Origin: Burkholderiaceae bacterium
GTDB lineage: Bacteria; Pseudomonadota; Gammaproteobacteria; Burkholderiales; Burkholderiaceae_F
DNA: 64,000 bases
Direction of reading: 5' to 3'
Assembly: GCA_022843955.1 (NCBI GenBank)
Contig: JALHMQ010000015.1
Span: 54,801-118,800 of the forward strand
Shown here: positions 17,845 through 26,288 of the stretch, one piece after another
How positions within the stretch are numbered: position 1 is the stretch's first letter
Layout: each line of letters begins with the position of its first letter
Notes under the pieces: generated by a model
The model's database searches: none
Told to the model about the DNA's origin: nothing
Seen by the model: only the letters and a program-made list of their open reading frames with translations
Made by a program: the position numbers and the translations under genes

Positions 17845-18500
17845 GTTTGTCCGCCCACGGGCGGCTGCGGAAACAGCACGTCGAACAGGGCCCGCGAGTG
17901 CGGCGTCAGATTCGCCGGATCGGGCCGCACGAGCTCGCTCTCGGGCACCAGGACCTTGCAGTAAACGCCCTCGAAAACGCGCCTTATGTCGCCCGGTGCG
18001 ACCTCCTCGCAGTCGTAGCCCGAAGTGAATCCAATGATCTGGAAGCCGGCGCTCTCGAGCGCATGCTGCATGTGAGGAATCTTCAGCGTCGCGAAGCCGA
18101 ATAGGAATTCGGCGCCCATCTGGCGCCCAGCCAGCTCAGCCAATGGCATGACGGCGGATGCGAGCTTGGCACTGCGGTGCTCGGGCGCGATGACGATCAG
18201 CCGGCCATACATCGCCAGCGTGTCGGGCAGGCGCTCCCAAGACCACATGCCAACCAGCTCGTCGCCGCGCTTGAACACACCGACGAACACGTCGTTGCCC
18301 GTGGCGTCGTCGAGGCACACGCTGGCGTCGTAGAAAGCCTCGCGCAGGTAGCAACTGCCGCCGCCGACCGCAATGTCGGGATGCCAGCGCCGGAGGCCGG
18401 CAATCAATGCCGGCACGTCCGTTTGCGAGAGCTTCGCGTAGCGATAGCCGCCGGGCAGCGGGGCGAGCGCCGAAATCTGCGCGATGGTCGGCCATTCCAT
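17841..18500 (-). CDS. GNAT-like N-acyltransferase paralogue A
   Basis: This 219-residue protein is the upstream member of a tandem pair. It shares the layout of its neighbour: FVGVFKRGDELVGMWSWERL, YGRLIVIAPEHRSAKLASAVMPLAELAGRQMGAEFLFGFATL and VRPDPANLTPHSRALFDVLFP. The motif-A region has SAKLA where many GNATs have a Gly-rich loop, so acetyl-CoA binding is less certain than the fold. ATG 18500 was chosen because homology to the partner starts there. The two may form a heterodimer, which is inference. Confidence 0.6.
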   Translation of the reverse strand: MEWPTIAQISALAPLPGGYRYAKLSQTDVPALIAGLRRWHPDIAVGGGSCYLREAFYDASVCLDDATGNDVFVGVFKRGDELVGMWSWERLPDTLAMYGRLIVIAPEHRSAKLASAVMPLAELAGRQMGAEFLFGFATLKIPHMQHALESAGFQIIGFTSGYDCEEVAPGDIRRVFEGVYCKVLVPESELVRPDPANLTPHSRALFDVLFPQPPVGGQT

Positions 18501-18674
18501 AAACCAGCCCCTGTTATCGGATCGGGACCCATTATGGCTGCGCACCGGTGCTGCCCCACCGCTTACCTAGCGACCGCGTCTGGCTTGGGGCCTGCCGTCG
18601 GCACCTCGACCGTAGACGCGACGCCTTTAGAGAAGCGAGTTACCTGACGAAGGGATGGGCTGGCTTGCCAGCCC

Positions 18675-18917
18675 TCACCGGCCATTGGTACCCAATAGCC
18701 GGCGCAGGAGCCGCTGATCGTCGCTTGACAACGACGATCCCTGAGTCGTTGCCTTAGCGTCGCTTTCTTGCGGTTCGGCGTTGGAGGGCGCTTGCTCGAC
18801 GGAAGAGCGATCGCCACTGACCATTGCGCCTTCAATCAGCCGCTGCTCTACCGACCACTCGCTCTTCTCGACGATTTCGAACATCCGCTGCAACTCGTCC
18901 AAAGTACTGGCGTTCAA
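18675..18917 (-). CDS. Possible small hypothetical protein, 80 residues
   Basis: The frame reads (TTG start) NASTLDELQRMFEIVEKSEWSVEQRLIEGAMV and then a Ser/Gln/Glu-rich tail ending DDQRLLRRLLGTNGR. Composition is protein-like and acidic, unlike random frames here. However the TTG has no ribosome-binding site, and the frame continues open upstream into the end of the phosphatase gene. It could be a gene with a misplaced start or a remnant. Confidence 0.3.
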   Translation of the reverse strand: MNASTLDELQRMFEIVEKSEWSVEQRLIEGAMVSGDRSSVEQAPSNAEPQESDAKATTQGSSLSSDDQRLLRRLLGTNGR

Positions 18918-18934
18918 AGACGGAATGCGGAGCG

Positions 18935-19720
18935 CTAATGCGCTGTGCTCGATGGGTCTTTGTCGGCACAGGTGCGCCGCCAGTGATCGATGTCGTCGAG
19001 CGTCACACGCCCGCTCGCGTCCGGCAATGCCGGCTGCCAGCCGGCGCGCAAGTGCAGGCCCGGGCCGACGGCGAGCGCGTCATTGAACGTGGCGTCGGCG
19101 AAGTAGCTGCTCGGCGTGACGACCGTCGCCAGGCCGGCGGCGCGGGCCGCAGCCGTACCGCCGGGCGAGTCCTCGATCGCCACCGCCTGGTCGGCGGTGA
19201 GTGCGAGCAAAGCCAGCGCGTGCACGAAACCCTCTGGATGCGGCTTCTTGCGGGTCACGTCCTCGCCGCAGACGATCACGGAGAACTGCTCGGGGCGCGG
19301 CAGCGCGTCGGCACTGGCCAGCAGCGCCTCCAGGTTGACGCGGCTGGTGGTGGTGACGATGCCCAGCCGCACGCCGCGCTGCAGGCACTCGGCCATGAGC
19401 GCGGTCACGCCCGGTCGCAACGGCACGCAGCCGCTGCGCACGAGGTCCGCATACAGCGTGTTCTTCTTCCAATGCAGGTTGGCTGCGAGCGCATCGCGCT
19501 CGGCCGCGCTGCGCGGCGCATCGGCGCGACTGGCCATGTCGTGCAGCAGTCGCTCGCGGCCGCCGGTGACGCGCAGCAGGTAGCCGTAATGGGCGTCGTC
19601 CCAGCGCCAAGGCACGCCCAGCGCCTCGAATGCCAGGTTGAATGCGGCCAGATGGCCGTCGCGCTCGCTCTCGGCGATCGTGCCATCGACGTCCCACAGC
19701 AGGGCAGCGAGTGCAGCCAT
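18935..19720 (-). CDS. HAD-superfamily hydrolase, CbbY-like
   Basis: This 261-residue phosphatase has the HAD motifs: LLWDVDGTIAESERDGH (motif I, nucleophile Asp in DVDGT), VTTTSRVNLEALL (motif II), CGEDVTRKKPHPEGF (motif III Lys) and AIEDSPGGTAAARAAG (motif IV). The region after motif I resembles CbbY, which dephosphorylates xylulose-1,5-bisphosphate, an inhibitor of RuBisCO, but no Calvin-cycle gene is in the window. A general sugar-phosphate phosphatase role is equally possible. It follows purC by 36 bases on the same strand. Confidence 0.87.
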   Translation of the reverse strand: MAALAALLWDVDGTIAESERDGHLAAFNLAFEALGVPWRWDDAHYGYLLRVTGGRERLLHDMASRADAPRSAAERDALAANLHWKKNTLYADLVRSGCVPLRPGVTALMAECLQRGVRLGIVTTTSRVNLEALLASADALPRPEQFSVIVCGEDVTRKKPHPEGFVHALALLALTADQAVAIEDSPGGTAAARAAGLATVVTPSSYFADATFNDALAVGPGLHLRAGWQPALPDASGRVTLDDIDHWRRTCADKDPSSTAH

Positions 19721-19756
19721 CGCGATCACGCGTGAACGAGTGGAAGGAAAGCCGGC

Positions 19757-20656
19757 TCAGTCCGGCAGTCCGCTTCCGGTGATGCGCAGCAGCGCCTCGC
19801 GGTACTTGTCGGCGGTGCGGGCGATCACGTCGGCCGGCAGCTTGGGCGGCGGCGGCGCCTTGTTCCATGGCTGCTGTTCGAGCCAGTCGCGCACGAACTG
19901 CTTGTCGAAGCTCGGTGGCGAGATGCCGACGCGATACGAATCGGCCGGCCAGAAGCGCGATGAATCGGCGGTCAGCACCTCGTCCATCAGGCGCAACTGG
20001 CCCTGCGCATCGAGGCCGAACTCGAATTTGGTGTCGGCAATGATGATGCCGCGCGTGGCGGCATAGGCCGCCGCCTCGGCATACAGCTGCAGCGAGACCT
20101 CGCGCATCTGCCATGCCAGATCGCGGCCGATGCGCTGCTCCATCTGCTCGAAGCTGATGTTCTCGTCGTGCTGGCCGAGCGCGGCCTTCTCGGCCGGCGT
20201 GAAAATGGGCTGCGGCAGTTGCTGCGCCAATTGCAGGCCGGCCGGCAGCTCGATGCCGCACACGCTGCCGGTCGACTGATAGTCCTTCCAGCCCGAGCCG
20301 ATCAGGTAGCCGCGCACCACCGCCTCGACCGGCAGCGGCTTGAGCTTCATCGCCACTACCGCGCGGCCGTGCACCTGGTCGACCTCATCGGGGGCGACCA
20401 CGTCTTCCGGCGCAATGCCGGTCAGGTGGTTGGGCACGATCGGCGCCAGGCGCTCGAACCAGAAATCCGACAGCGCGCTGAGCACGCGGCCCTTGTCGGC
20501 GATCGGCTGGCTCATCACCACGTCGAAGGCGCTCAGGCGATCGGTGGTGATGATGAGCAGCTTGTCGTCGCCCACGGCGTATGAATCGCGCACCTTGCCG
20601 CGATACACCAGCGGCAGCGACTTGATGGATGTTTGAAGCAGGCCCGGTGCGGCCAT
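19757..20656 (-). CDS. purC: Phosphoribosylaminoimidazole-succinocarboxamide synthase (SAICAR synthase)
   Basis: PurC joins CAIR and aspartate with ATP in purine synthesis. The 299-residue product is the long proteobacterial/eukaryote-like form, with [65 protein letters not shown], and [33 protein letters not shown] motifs in order. The start at 20656 gives the family N-terminus. In many Burkholderiales purC is next to purE; here the purE-purK-sua5 unit begins 17 kb downstream on the same strand. Confidence 0.97.
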   Translation of the reverse strand: MAAPGLLQTSIKSLPLVYRGKVRDSYAVGDDKLLIITTDRLSAFDVVMSQPIADKGRVLSALSDFWFERLAPIVPNHLTGIAPEDVVAPDEVDQVHGRAVVAMKLKPLPVEAVVRGYLIGSGWKDYQSTGSVCGIELPAGLQLAQQLPQPIFTPAEKAALGQHDENISFEQMEQRIGRDLAWQMREVSLQLYAEAAAYAATRGIIIADTKFEFGLDAQGQLRLMDEVLTADSSRFWPADSYRVGISPPSFDKQFVRDWLEQQPWNKAPPPPKLPADVIARTADKYREALLRITGSGLPD

Positions 20657-21224
20657 GGTTCCTCCCGATCAAGGGCGCAAGTTTAGTCTGGCCCTGGGCG
20701 CAAGCCGGCTCGGAGCGGACACGCCCAGGTCAGCGCGCGCGTGAGCGCACGGGCGCCTTGCGCGCGACCGGGGGCGTCTTTGCTGCCGCCTTGGCGCGGC
20801 CGGCGCGTGCAGAGCGCGCGCCGCGGGCCGCTGCCGGCAGCGGAGCAACCGGTCCGGGCGGCAACAACTCGTGGATGACGCGGCCCACACGACCATCTGC
20901 CCGGGCGGGAAGATGGGATTGGCGATGCAGCTCATCTTCACGCCGATGATCCTGCGCCCGATGGATCTGAAGCGCCGCGCCTGAGCATTGCCGGGTCGCT
21001 CGAATGGCCCTTCACTGCGTAGGCCGTCCGGTGAGCTAGTTTCCCCGGTCCCGGAAATCCGGGGGCACCCCCCCGCACTCATGCGGACGCCAGCGGCGCG
21101 CCGCTTCGGCAACATGCACCGCCGTCGTTGACGTGACTCTGTTCGATGGCTAATCCACACGTTCGTTGGCCGGCTCGGCTGCCCGACCGCCACCTCGACT
21201 CACCCACGTACCGGAAGGACCACC
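20657..21224. other. Intergenic region with possible gene-end remnants
   Basis: No complete gene is supported. On the + strand, 20871-20984 encodes a protein-like tail ending KMGLAMQLIFTPMILRPM-DLKRRA before a TGA, without an N-terminal part. On the - strand a frame ending near 20730 gives an Ala/Arg/Lys-rich tail (AKAAAKTPPVARKAPVRSRAR). They overlap as opposite strands, so at most one is real. The region may be a decayed gene. Confidence 0.3.
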
Positions 21225-21776
21225 ATGGCTGCCACCGCCGAACTGATCCAGCGCGGAACCGTCGCGCCCGATTTCACCCTGCCCGGCACCGATGGGCAGC
21301 TGTGGACACGCGACGCGATCGTCGACAGCCGCGGACTGCTCGTGATGTTCATCTGTAACCACTGTCCGTATGTGCAGGCGGTGATCGACCGCGTGGTGCG
21401 CGACGCGCGCGAGCTGCAGGACCTGGGCATTGGCGTGGTGGCGATCAGCAGCAACGACGTCATCGCCTACCCGCAGGACTCGCTCGACAACATGCGCGCC
21501 TTTGCGCAGCGCCATGCGTTTCCGTTCCCCTACCTGTACGACGAAACGCAGGAGGTGGCGCGCGACTACGGCGCGGTGTGCACGCCGGAGTTCATGGGTT
21601 TTACTGCCGACCTGCAGCTCGAGTACCACGGCCGGCTCGACGCTTCCGCGAAGCAGCCAGCCGCAGCCGGCGCCCGGCGTGAGCTGTTCGAGGCGATGAA
21701 GCTGATCGCCACCACCGGCCGCGGGCCGGCCGAGCAGCACCCGAGCATCGGCTGCTCGATCAAGTGGCGCGACTAG
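21225..21776 (+). CDS. Thioredoxin-fold (redoxin) family protein
   Basis: This 183-residue peroxiredoxin-like protein starts with a typical redoxin strand APDFTLPGTDGQLWTRD and has its putative active-site motif in LVMFICNHCPYVQAVIDRV (CNHC at about residues 44-47). The segment VVAISSNDVIAYPQDSLDNM is characteristic of the AhpC/TSA-related thioredoxin family protein group. No signal peptide is seen, so it is likely cytoplasmic. It is convergent with the AraC regulator gene, and a second redoxin of a different type lies 2 kb downstream. Confidence 0.88.
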   Translation: MAATAELIQRGTVAPDFTLPGTDGQLWTRDAIVDSRGLLVMFICNHCPYVQAVIDRVVRDARELQDLGIGVVAISSNDVIAYPQDSLDNMRAFAQRHAFPFPYLYDETQEVARDYGAVCTPEFMGFTADLQLEYHGRLDASAKQPAAAGARRELFEAMKLIATTGRGPAEQHPSIGCSIKWRD

Positions 21777-21811
21777 CGCGGCGCTGAGGCCGCTCAGGCG
21801 CCACTCATCAA

Positions 21812-22723
21812 CTAAAGGCGTGCGAGCCACTCGCGTGGCGCTACCGCGAAGCGTTGCTTGAAGGCTCGGCTGAGCGACGAGGCGGTCGAGAATCCCAATT
21901 CTTCCGCTACCAACTTCTGCGGCCGTCCGGCACGCAGCAGAGATGCGGCAACCGTCAGGCGCCAGTCGGTCAGGTAGGCCGCCGGCGTGGTGCCCGTGAC
22001 CGCCTTGAATGTCTCCGCGAACGCGCTGCGGGACATGCCCGCGACAGCGGCCATGCGCGCGAGGGACCAATCCTCCTGCGGCGTGGCGTGCAGCGCCACC
22101 AGCGCGCGAGCCAGCCGGGGATCGCTGAGGCCCATCAAGAGCCCGCTGCTCACGCCGACTGCCTGCGGATGGTCGATCAACCAGCGCAGCAACTGGATCA
22201 ACACGACCTCGAACAGCCGATCGGCCAGCAAGCGCGAGCCGCAGCGCACCCGGTCCGTCTCGGCAAACAGAAGGTCCAGTGCCGGCCGTAGCCCCTGGAC
22301 GGCATCGAGCGGCACCAAAACCAGCGGTGGCAGTGCCGACACGATCGGGTTGCGGTCGCCGCCATCGAAGTGAAGCGTCGCGCAGGTGAACTCCGAACCT
22401 TCGCGCGGCGGATTGACGAATTCGTGGTGCACGGCCCGCGGAAAGAGCACGAGCGTCGGCTCTTCCACAACCACACGCTTGGGTGCCCTGCCGCGCGCCC
22501 GGTGCTCGATCTGCAAGCGACCACGCCGCAGCACATGAAGAAACGCCCGATCGGGCTGGGCCTCGAAGGTCGTGCGCCCACACAGCGGCCCGGTGTGGAA
22601 TAGCGACGCGCGGACGTGAAAGCGATCCAGGAGCGTGGAGAGCCGGTCGACCGGCTCAGGTGAGCTTGCGTCGCCGGAACTGGACGCTGAGATAACTTTA
22701 TTGGACTTCATGACACCCATCAT
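21812..22723 (-). CDS. AraC family transcriptional regulator
   Basis: This protein of about 303 residues has an N-terminal cupin-like sensor domain (FLHVLRRGRLQIEHR, VVVEEPTLVLFPRAVHHEF) and a C-terminal double helix-turn-helix with WSLARMAAVAGMSRSAFAETFKAVTGTTPAAYLTDWRL and EELGFSTASSLSRAFKQRF. It belongs to the cupin_6-containing AraC type often found beside oxidoreductase genes. GGAAAG precedes the ATG at 22723; an ATG at 22711 is also possible. It is divergent from the protoglobin gene with only 70 bases between, so control of that gene is likely but unproven. Confidence 0.9.
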   Translation of the reverse strand: MMGVMKSNKVISASSSGDASSPEPVDRLSTLLDRFHVRASLFHTGPLCGRTTFEAQPDRAFLHVLRRGRLQIEHRARGRAPKRVVVEEPTLVLFPRAVHHEFVNPPREGSEFTCATLHFDGGDRNPIVSALPPLVLVPLDAVQGLRPALDLLFAETDRVRCGSRLLADRLFEVVLIQLLRWLIDHPQAVGVSSGLLMGLSDPRLARALVALHATPQEDWSLARMAAVAGMSRSAFAETFKAVTGTTPAAYLTDWRLTVAASLLRAGRPQKLVAEELGFSTASSLSRAFKQRFAVAPREWLARL

Positions 22724-22793
22724 CCGGGCTTTCCGGCCAAGATTCAAGCTATCGAGCGACGCCGCTCGCTGCCCGCCACCACCGGAGAAGTTG

Positions 22794-23459
22794 ATGAAGC
22801 CCCTTGCGCCCACCCTGTTCGCACTCGCCCTGGCCACCGCGCTGCCGGCCAGCCACGCCCAGCAACAGACCTCCCCGACCGTCCCCGGCTACGCCTACGG
22901 CCAACGCGCGCTGGTCAAGGCGCCCTACACGATGGTCGACCTGCAGGCACTGCAGAAGTCGCTGCTGTTCACCGACGACGACGTGAAGGCCCTGCGCCAG
23001 AGCAAGGCCATCCTGGCCGACCAGACCGACGCGATCCTGGATGTCTGGTACGGCTTCGTGGCCTCGACGCCGGAGCTCGTCCACTTCTTCAGCAACGCCA
23101 AGACCGGCAAGCCCGATGGCGCCTACCTGGAGGCGGTGCGCAAGCGCTTTGCCCTTTGGATCCTCGATACGGCCGACGCCAATTACGACCAGAAGTGGCT
23201 CGACTGGCAGTATGAGATCGGCCTGCGCCACAACCGACTCAAGAAGAACAAGACCGACCGCGCACCGAGCGTCGCGCAGGTCAACTTCCGCTACATCCCG
23301 GCGCTGACAATCCCGATCACCACCACGCTCAAGCCCTTCCTTGCCAAGAAGGGCGCCTCGGCGGCCGATGTCGAGAAGATGCACGCGGCGTGGGTGAAGT
23401 CGGTGCTCATGCAGAGCATCCTGTGGAGCCAGCCCTACATCAAGGACGGCGAGTTCTGA
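22794..23459 (+). CDS. Protoglobin-domain protein with signal peptide
   Basis: This 221-residue protein carries a full protoglobin domain: PGYAYGQRALVKAPYTMVDLQALQKSLLFTDDD (residues about 30-63, given in parts), ILDVWYGFVASTPELVHFFS, RFALWILDT, and WQYEIGLRHNRLKKNKTD, where the His of LRH is the expected proximal heme ligand. The end, KPFLAKKGASAADVEKMHAAW, also matches. Protoglobins bind O2, CO or NO at a heme. Unusually, the N-terminus MKPLAPTLFALALATALPASHA looks like a cleavable Sec signal, implying a periplasmic location. GGAG lies eight bases before the ATG. The gene is divergent from an araC gene and precedes a redoxin gene. A 26-codon GTG frame starts one base after the stop (23461-23541); nothing supports it as a gene. 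Confidence 0.87.
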   Translation: MKPLAPTLFALALATALPASHAQQQTSPTVPGYAYGQRALVKAPYTMVDLQALQKSLLFTDDDVKALRQSKAILADQTDAILDVWYGFVASTPELVHFFSNAKTGKPDGAYLEAVRKRFALWILDTADANYDQKWLDWQYEIGLRHNRLKKNKTDRAPSVAQVNFRYIPALTIPITTTLKPFLAKKGASAADVEKMHAAWVKSVLMQSILWSQPYIKDGEF

Positions 23460-23612
23460 CGTGGCCGAGATCCCCGCGACCTCCGTAGCGCTGAACGTGC
23501 CCGTCGACTTCCCGCAGGTCAAGCTGCGGCGCGCGGCCTGAGCCTCTCGTCGGATCGGCCCGGAGTGCGCTCCGGGTCGGTCCGCAGGCACTGCAATCGC
23601 ATGTGGAACGAG

Positions 23613-24218
23613 ATGAATGACCCCCACTCGGCACTGCCGGAATGGCAGGTCAGCACTTGGCTGAACACGCCGCGGCCGCTCACGCTGCAAGGCCTGCGCG
23701 GCCGGGTGGTGCTCTTGCACAGCTTCCAGATGCTGTGCCCCGGCTGCGTGGCCTACGGGCTGCCGCAGACCGAGCGCGTGCGGCGAGCGTTCCCCGAGTC
23801 GGACCTCGCCGTAATTGGCCTGCACACGGTGTTCGAGCACCACGCGGTGATGACGATCGAAGCACTGCGGGCCTTCATTCATGAGTATCGCTGGAGCTTC
23901 CCGATCGGCGTCGATGAGCCCGATGGCCGCGGCGGTCCGTCGCTGACGATGACTCTTTACGGTTTGCGCGGCACGCCCTCGTGCCTCGTGCTCGACCGCC
24001 AAGGGCGCGTGCGGATGCATCACTGCGGCCAGATCGATGACCTCGTGCTCGGTGCGCTGCTGGGGCGGCTGATCGCAAGCCCTTCGCTGCGGCTTGACGA
24101 TGACGCCGCGCTGGGTATCCACGCCGATCAAACACCGACGGGCGATGCCGTCGGCTGCGCGCCCGGTAGCTGCGGGCTGCCGTGCGATGGATCAATAGCC
24201 GACGCGCGCAGCAAGTAG
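23613..24218 (+). CDS. Redoxin/TlpA-like thiol protein
   Basis: This 201-residue protein has a thioredoxin fold: WLNTPRPLTLQGLRGRVVLLHSFQMLCPGCVAYGLPQ with a CPGC active site (about residues 43-46), then VIGLHTVFEHHAVMT and LRGTPSCLVLDRQGRVRMHHCG, where the cis-Pro of GTPS is conserved. No signal peptide is seen. The tail contains CAPGSCGLPCDG, three further Cys residues that could bind a metal or form disulfides. ATG 23613 was preferred over 23601 because the family-like part begins there. It follows the protoglobin gene on the same strand by 153 bases. Confidence 0.8.
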   Translation: MNDPHSALPEWQVSTWLNTPRPLTLQGLRGRVVLLHSFQMLCPGCVAYGLPQTERVRRAFPESDLAVIGLHTVFEHHAVMTIEALRAFIHEYRWSFPIGVDEPDGRGGPSLTMTLYGLRGTPSCLVLDRQGRVRMHHCGQIDDLVLGALLGRLIASPSLRLDDDAALGIHADQTPTGDAVGCAPGSCGLPCDGSIADARSK

Positions 24219-24307
24219 CTAGAGACATCGATGAAGACTGTCGTCGACATCCGGCACTTGTCGTTCGAGGACCTCCGCTTGATCGAGTCGTGGGTGAACG
24301 CGACGGT

Positions 24308-24475
24308 GTGCTGAAGAACTTCGATGAAGGGAAGCTGCTGGCTGTCGGCGGCACCCGTGGCATGGGGCTGGTAACCGCGCGCCGGGTCATGGCGCGAGGT
24401 GGTCAGGCAGTGATCGTGGGCCACAGTCACGAGAAGGCCGCCGCATCGGCAGCGGAGTTGATGCGTCGACCATCG
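24308..24475 (+). pseudogene. Short-chain dehydrogenase/reductase remnant (N-terminal fragment)
   Basis: The frame encodes FDEGKLLAVGGTRGMGLVTARRVMARGGQAVIVGHSHEKAAASAAEL in short order, the first beta-alpha-beta of an SDR Rossmann fold with the GGTRGMG cofactor loop. After about 55 residues the SDR signature stops, and the frame runs into the M14 peptidase gene. No catalytic YxxxK part is present. A separate 27-codon frame (24231-24314, MKTVVDIRHLSFEDLRL) lies just before it and may be another fragment. The 353-base gap 24219-24571 holds nothing else. Confidence 0.6.
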
Positions 24476-24571
24476 CCCGCAACAGCATTGCAGTCTGGAA
24501 ATCGCGCACCGCGCCCGTATCATCGCCGCCTCTGCACCGGCACTCCTGTCCGGGCGCTTTGCACCTTGCCC

Positions 24572-26269
24572 ATGCCCACCATCGACTTCTCGCGCTTCTA
24601 CCGCTATGCCGACCTGATCGGCATCCTCAAGTCCTTCGCCGAAGAACGCCCCGACCTCGTCGCCTACAGCGAGATCGGGCGCAGCCACGAGGGCCGGCCG
24701 ATCCCGCTGCTGACACTGACCCGCTTCGCCACCGGCCGACCTGAAGACAAGCCGGCCTACTGGGTCGACGGCAACATCCACTCGGTGGAGCTGTCTGCCT
24801 CGAGCGCCTGCCTGTACTTCGTCGACTGGCTGCTCAAGCATGACGGCATCGACGCCGACGTCACGCGCCAGCTCGATACGCGCACGCTGTACGTGGCGCC
24901 GCGCCTGAATCCCGACGGCGCCGAATGGGCGATGGCCGACCGGCCCAAGTACGTGCGCTCCTCCACCCGCCGCTATCCGTACGATGAAGAACCGGTGGAC
25001 GGCCTGCTGACCGAGGACATCGACGGCGATGGCCGCATCCTGCAGATGCGCGTGCGCGATGCCAACGGCCCGTGGAAGCCGCACCCGCAGGCGCCCCACC
25101 TGATGGTCCGGCGCGACCCGCTCGATCCGCCTGGCGGCAACTACTTCCGCGTGATGCCCGAGGGCCGCATCGAGAACTTCGACGGCGAGTCGATCACGAT
25201 CGCCGGCGTCACCGGCAACGCGCAGGGCCTCGACCTGAACCGCAACTTTCCCGCTGGCTGGCGGCAGGAGTTCGAGCAGCTCGGTGCCGGTCCGTTTCCC
25301 ACCAGCGAGCCCGAGGTACGCGCGGTGGTCGAATTCTTTTCCGCACACCCCAACCTGTGCGGCGGCACCAGCATCCACACCTTCAGCGGCGTACTGCTGC
25401 GGCCGCTCGGCCACGCCGCCGACAACGAGTTCATCCCCGAGGATCTGTGGACGTATCAGAGCATCGGCAAACGGGGCGAAGCGCTGACCGGCTACCCGGC
25501 GATCGGCGTGTGGGAGGAGTTTCGCTACCACCCGAAGGAGCACATCTCCGGCACCTTCGACTGGATCTACGAACACCTCGGCATGTACACCTGGACCATC
25601 GAGATCTGGAATCCGAAGAAGGAAGCCGGGATCGAGAACAACGAGTGGGTGCACTGGTTCCGCGAACACCCGATCGAGGACGACCTCAAGGTGTACCTGT
25701 GGGCACAGCGGGTGGCGCCCGGCGAGGGTCACATCGAATGGAAGCCGTTTTCGCACCCACAGCTGGGCGAGGTGGAAATCGGCGGCTGGAACCGCATGGC
25801 GATCTTCACCAACCCGCCGCCGGCGCTGCGCGAGAAGGAGATCGCCCGCTTTCCGCAGTGGCTGCTGTTCAATTCGCTGATCTCGCCGCAACTCGAACTG
25901 CAGCGTGTGGAGATCACGCCGCAGAGCGCCGACACCTGGCGCGTTCGCCTCGTGGTGCAGAACACCGGCTGGCTGCCGAGCTACGTCAGCAAGATGACGC
26001 TCAAGCGCAAGCTCACCCGCGGCGTGCTGGCCGAGATCGCGCTGCCTGCAGGCGCGCAGCTCGTCAGCGGCAAGTCGCGCGAGGAACTGGGTGAACTCGA
26101 AGGCTGGGCCTACCTGCACACGGGCATCAGCTTCTGGGGCCAGAAGAAGCCGACGGCGGATCGTGCGCACGTCGACTGGACCGTGCGCGCGCCGGCGGGC
26201 ACGGCGGTCGAGCTGACTGCATGGCATGAGCGCGCCGGCCGGGTGACGGCGAAGGCGGTGTTGAAATAG
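24572..26269 (+). CDS. M14 family zinc carboxypeptidase
   Basis: This 565-residue protein has an N-terminal M14 catalytic domain: GNIHSVELSASS provides the HxxE zinc ligands (His70, Glu73), GLDLNRNFP is the substrate-binding Asn-Arg segment, the third ligand is probably in GTSIHTFSG, and TWTIEIWNP holds the likely catalytic Glu. The final 120 residues form a beta-rich domain (VRLVVQNTGWLPSYVSKMTLKRK). There is no signal peptide, so the enzyme appears cytoplasmic. The ATG at 24572 is where family similarity begins; earlier codons belong to the SDR remnant. Substrate unknown. Confidence 0.9.
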   Translation: MPTIDFSRFYRYADLIGILKSFAEERPDLVAYSEIGRSHEGRPIPLLTLTRFATGRPEDKPAYWVDGNIHSVELSASSACLYFVDWLLKHDGIDADVTRQLDTRTLYVAPRLNPDGAEWAMADRPKYVRSSTRRYPYDEEPVDGLLTEDIDGDGRILQMRVRDANGPWKPHPQAPHLMVRRDPLDPPGGNYFRVMPEGRIENFDGESITIAGVTGNAQGLDLNRNFPAGWRQEFEQLGAGPFPTSEPEVRAVVEFFSAHPNLCGGTSIHTFSGVLLRPLGHAADNEFIPEDLWTYQSIGKRGEALTGYPAIGVWEEFRYHPKEHISGTFDWIYEHLGMYTWTIEIWNPKKEAGIENNEWVHWFREHPIEDDLKVYLWAQRVAPGEGHIEWKPFSHPQLGEVEIGGWNRMAIFTNPPPALREKEIARFPQWLLFNSLISPQLELQRVEITPQSADTWRVRLVVQNTGWLPSYVSKMTLKRKLTRGVLAEIALPAGAQLVSGKSREELGELEGWAYLHTGISFWGQKKPTADRAHVDWTVRAPAGTAVELTAWHERAGRVTAKAVLK

Positions 26270-26288
26270 GCAGGCTCGCGCGGATCGT

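Noticed and set aside
20729..20984. Histone-like basic protein or membrane protein gene
   Set aside because: Only opposite-strand tails without start codons or full domains are present.
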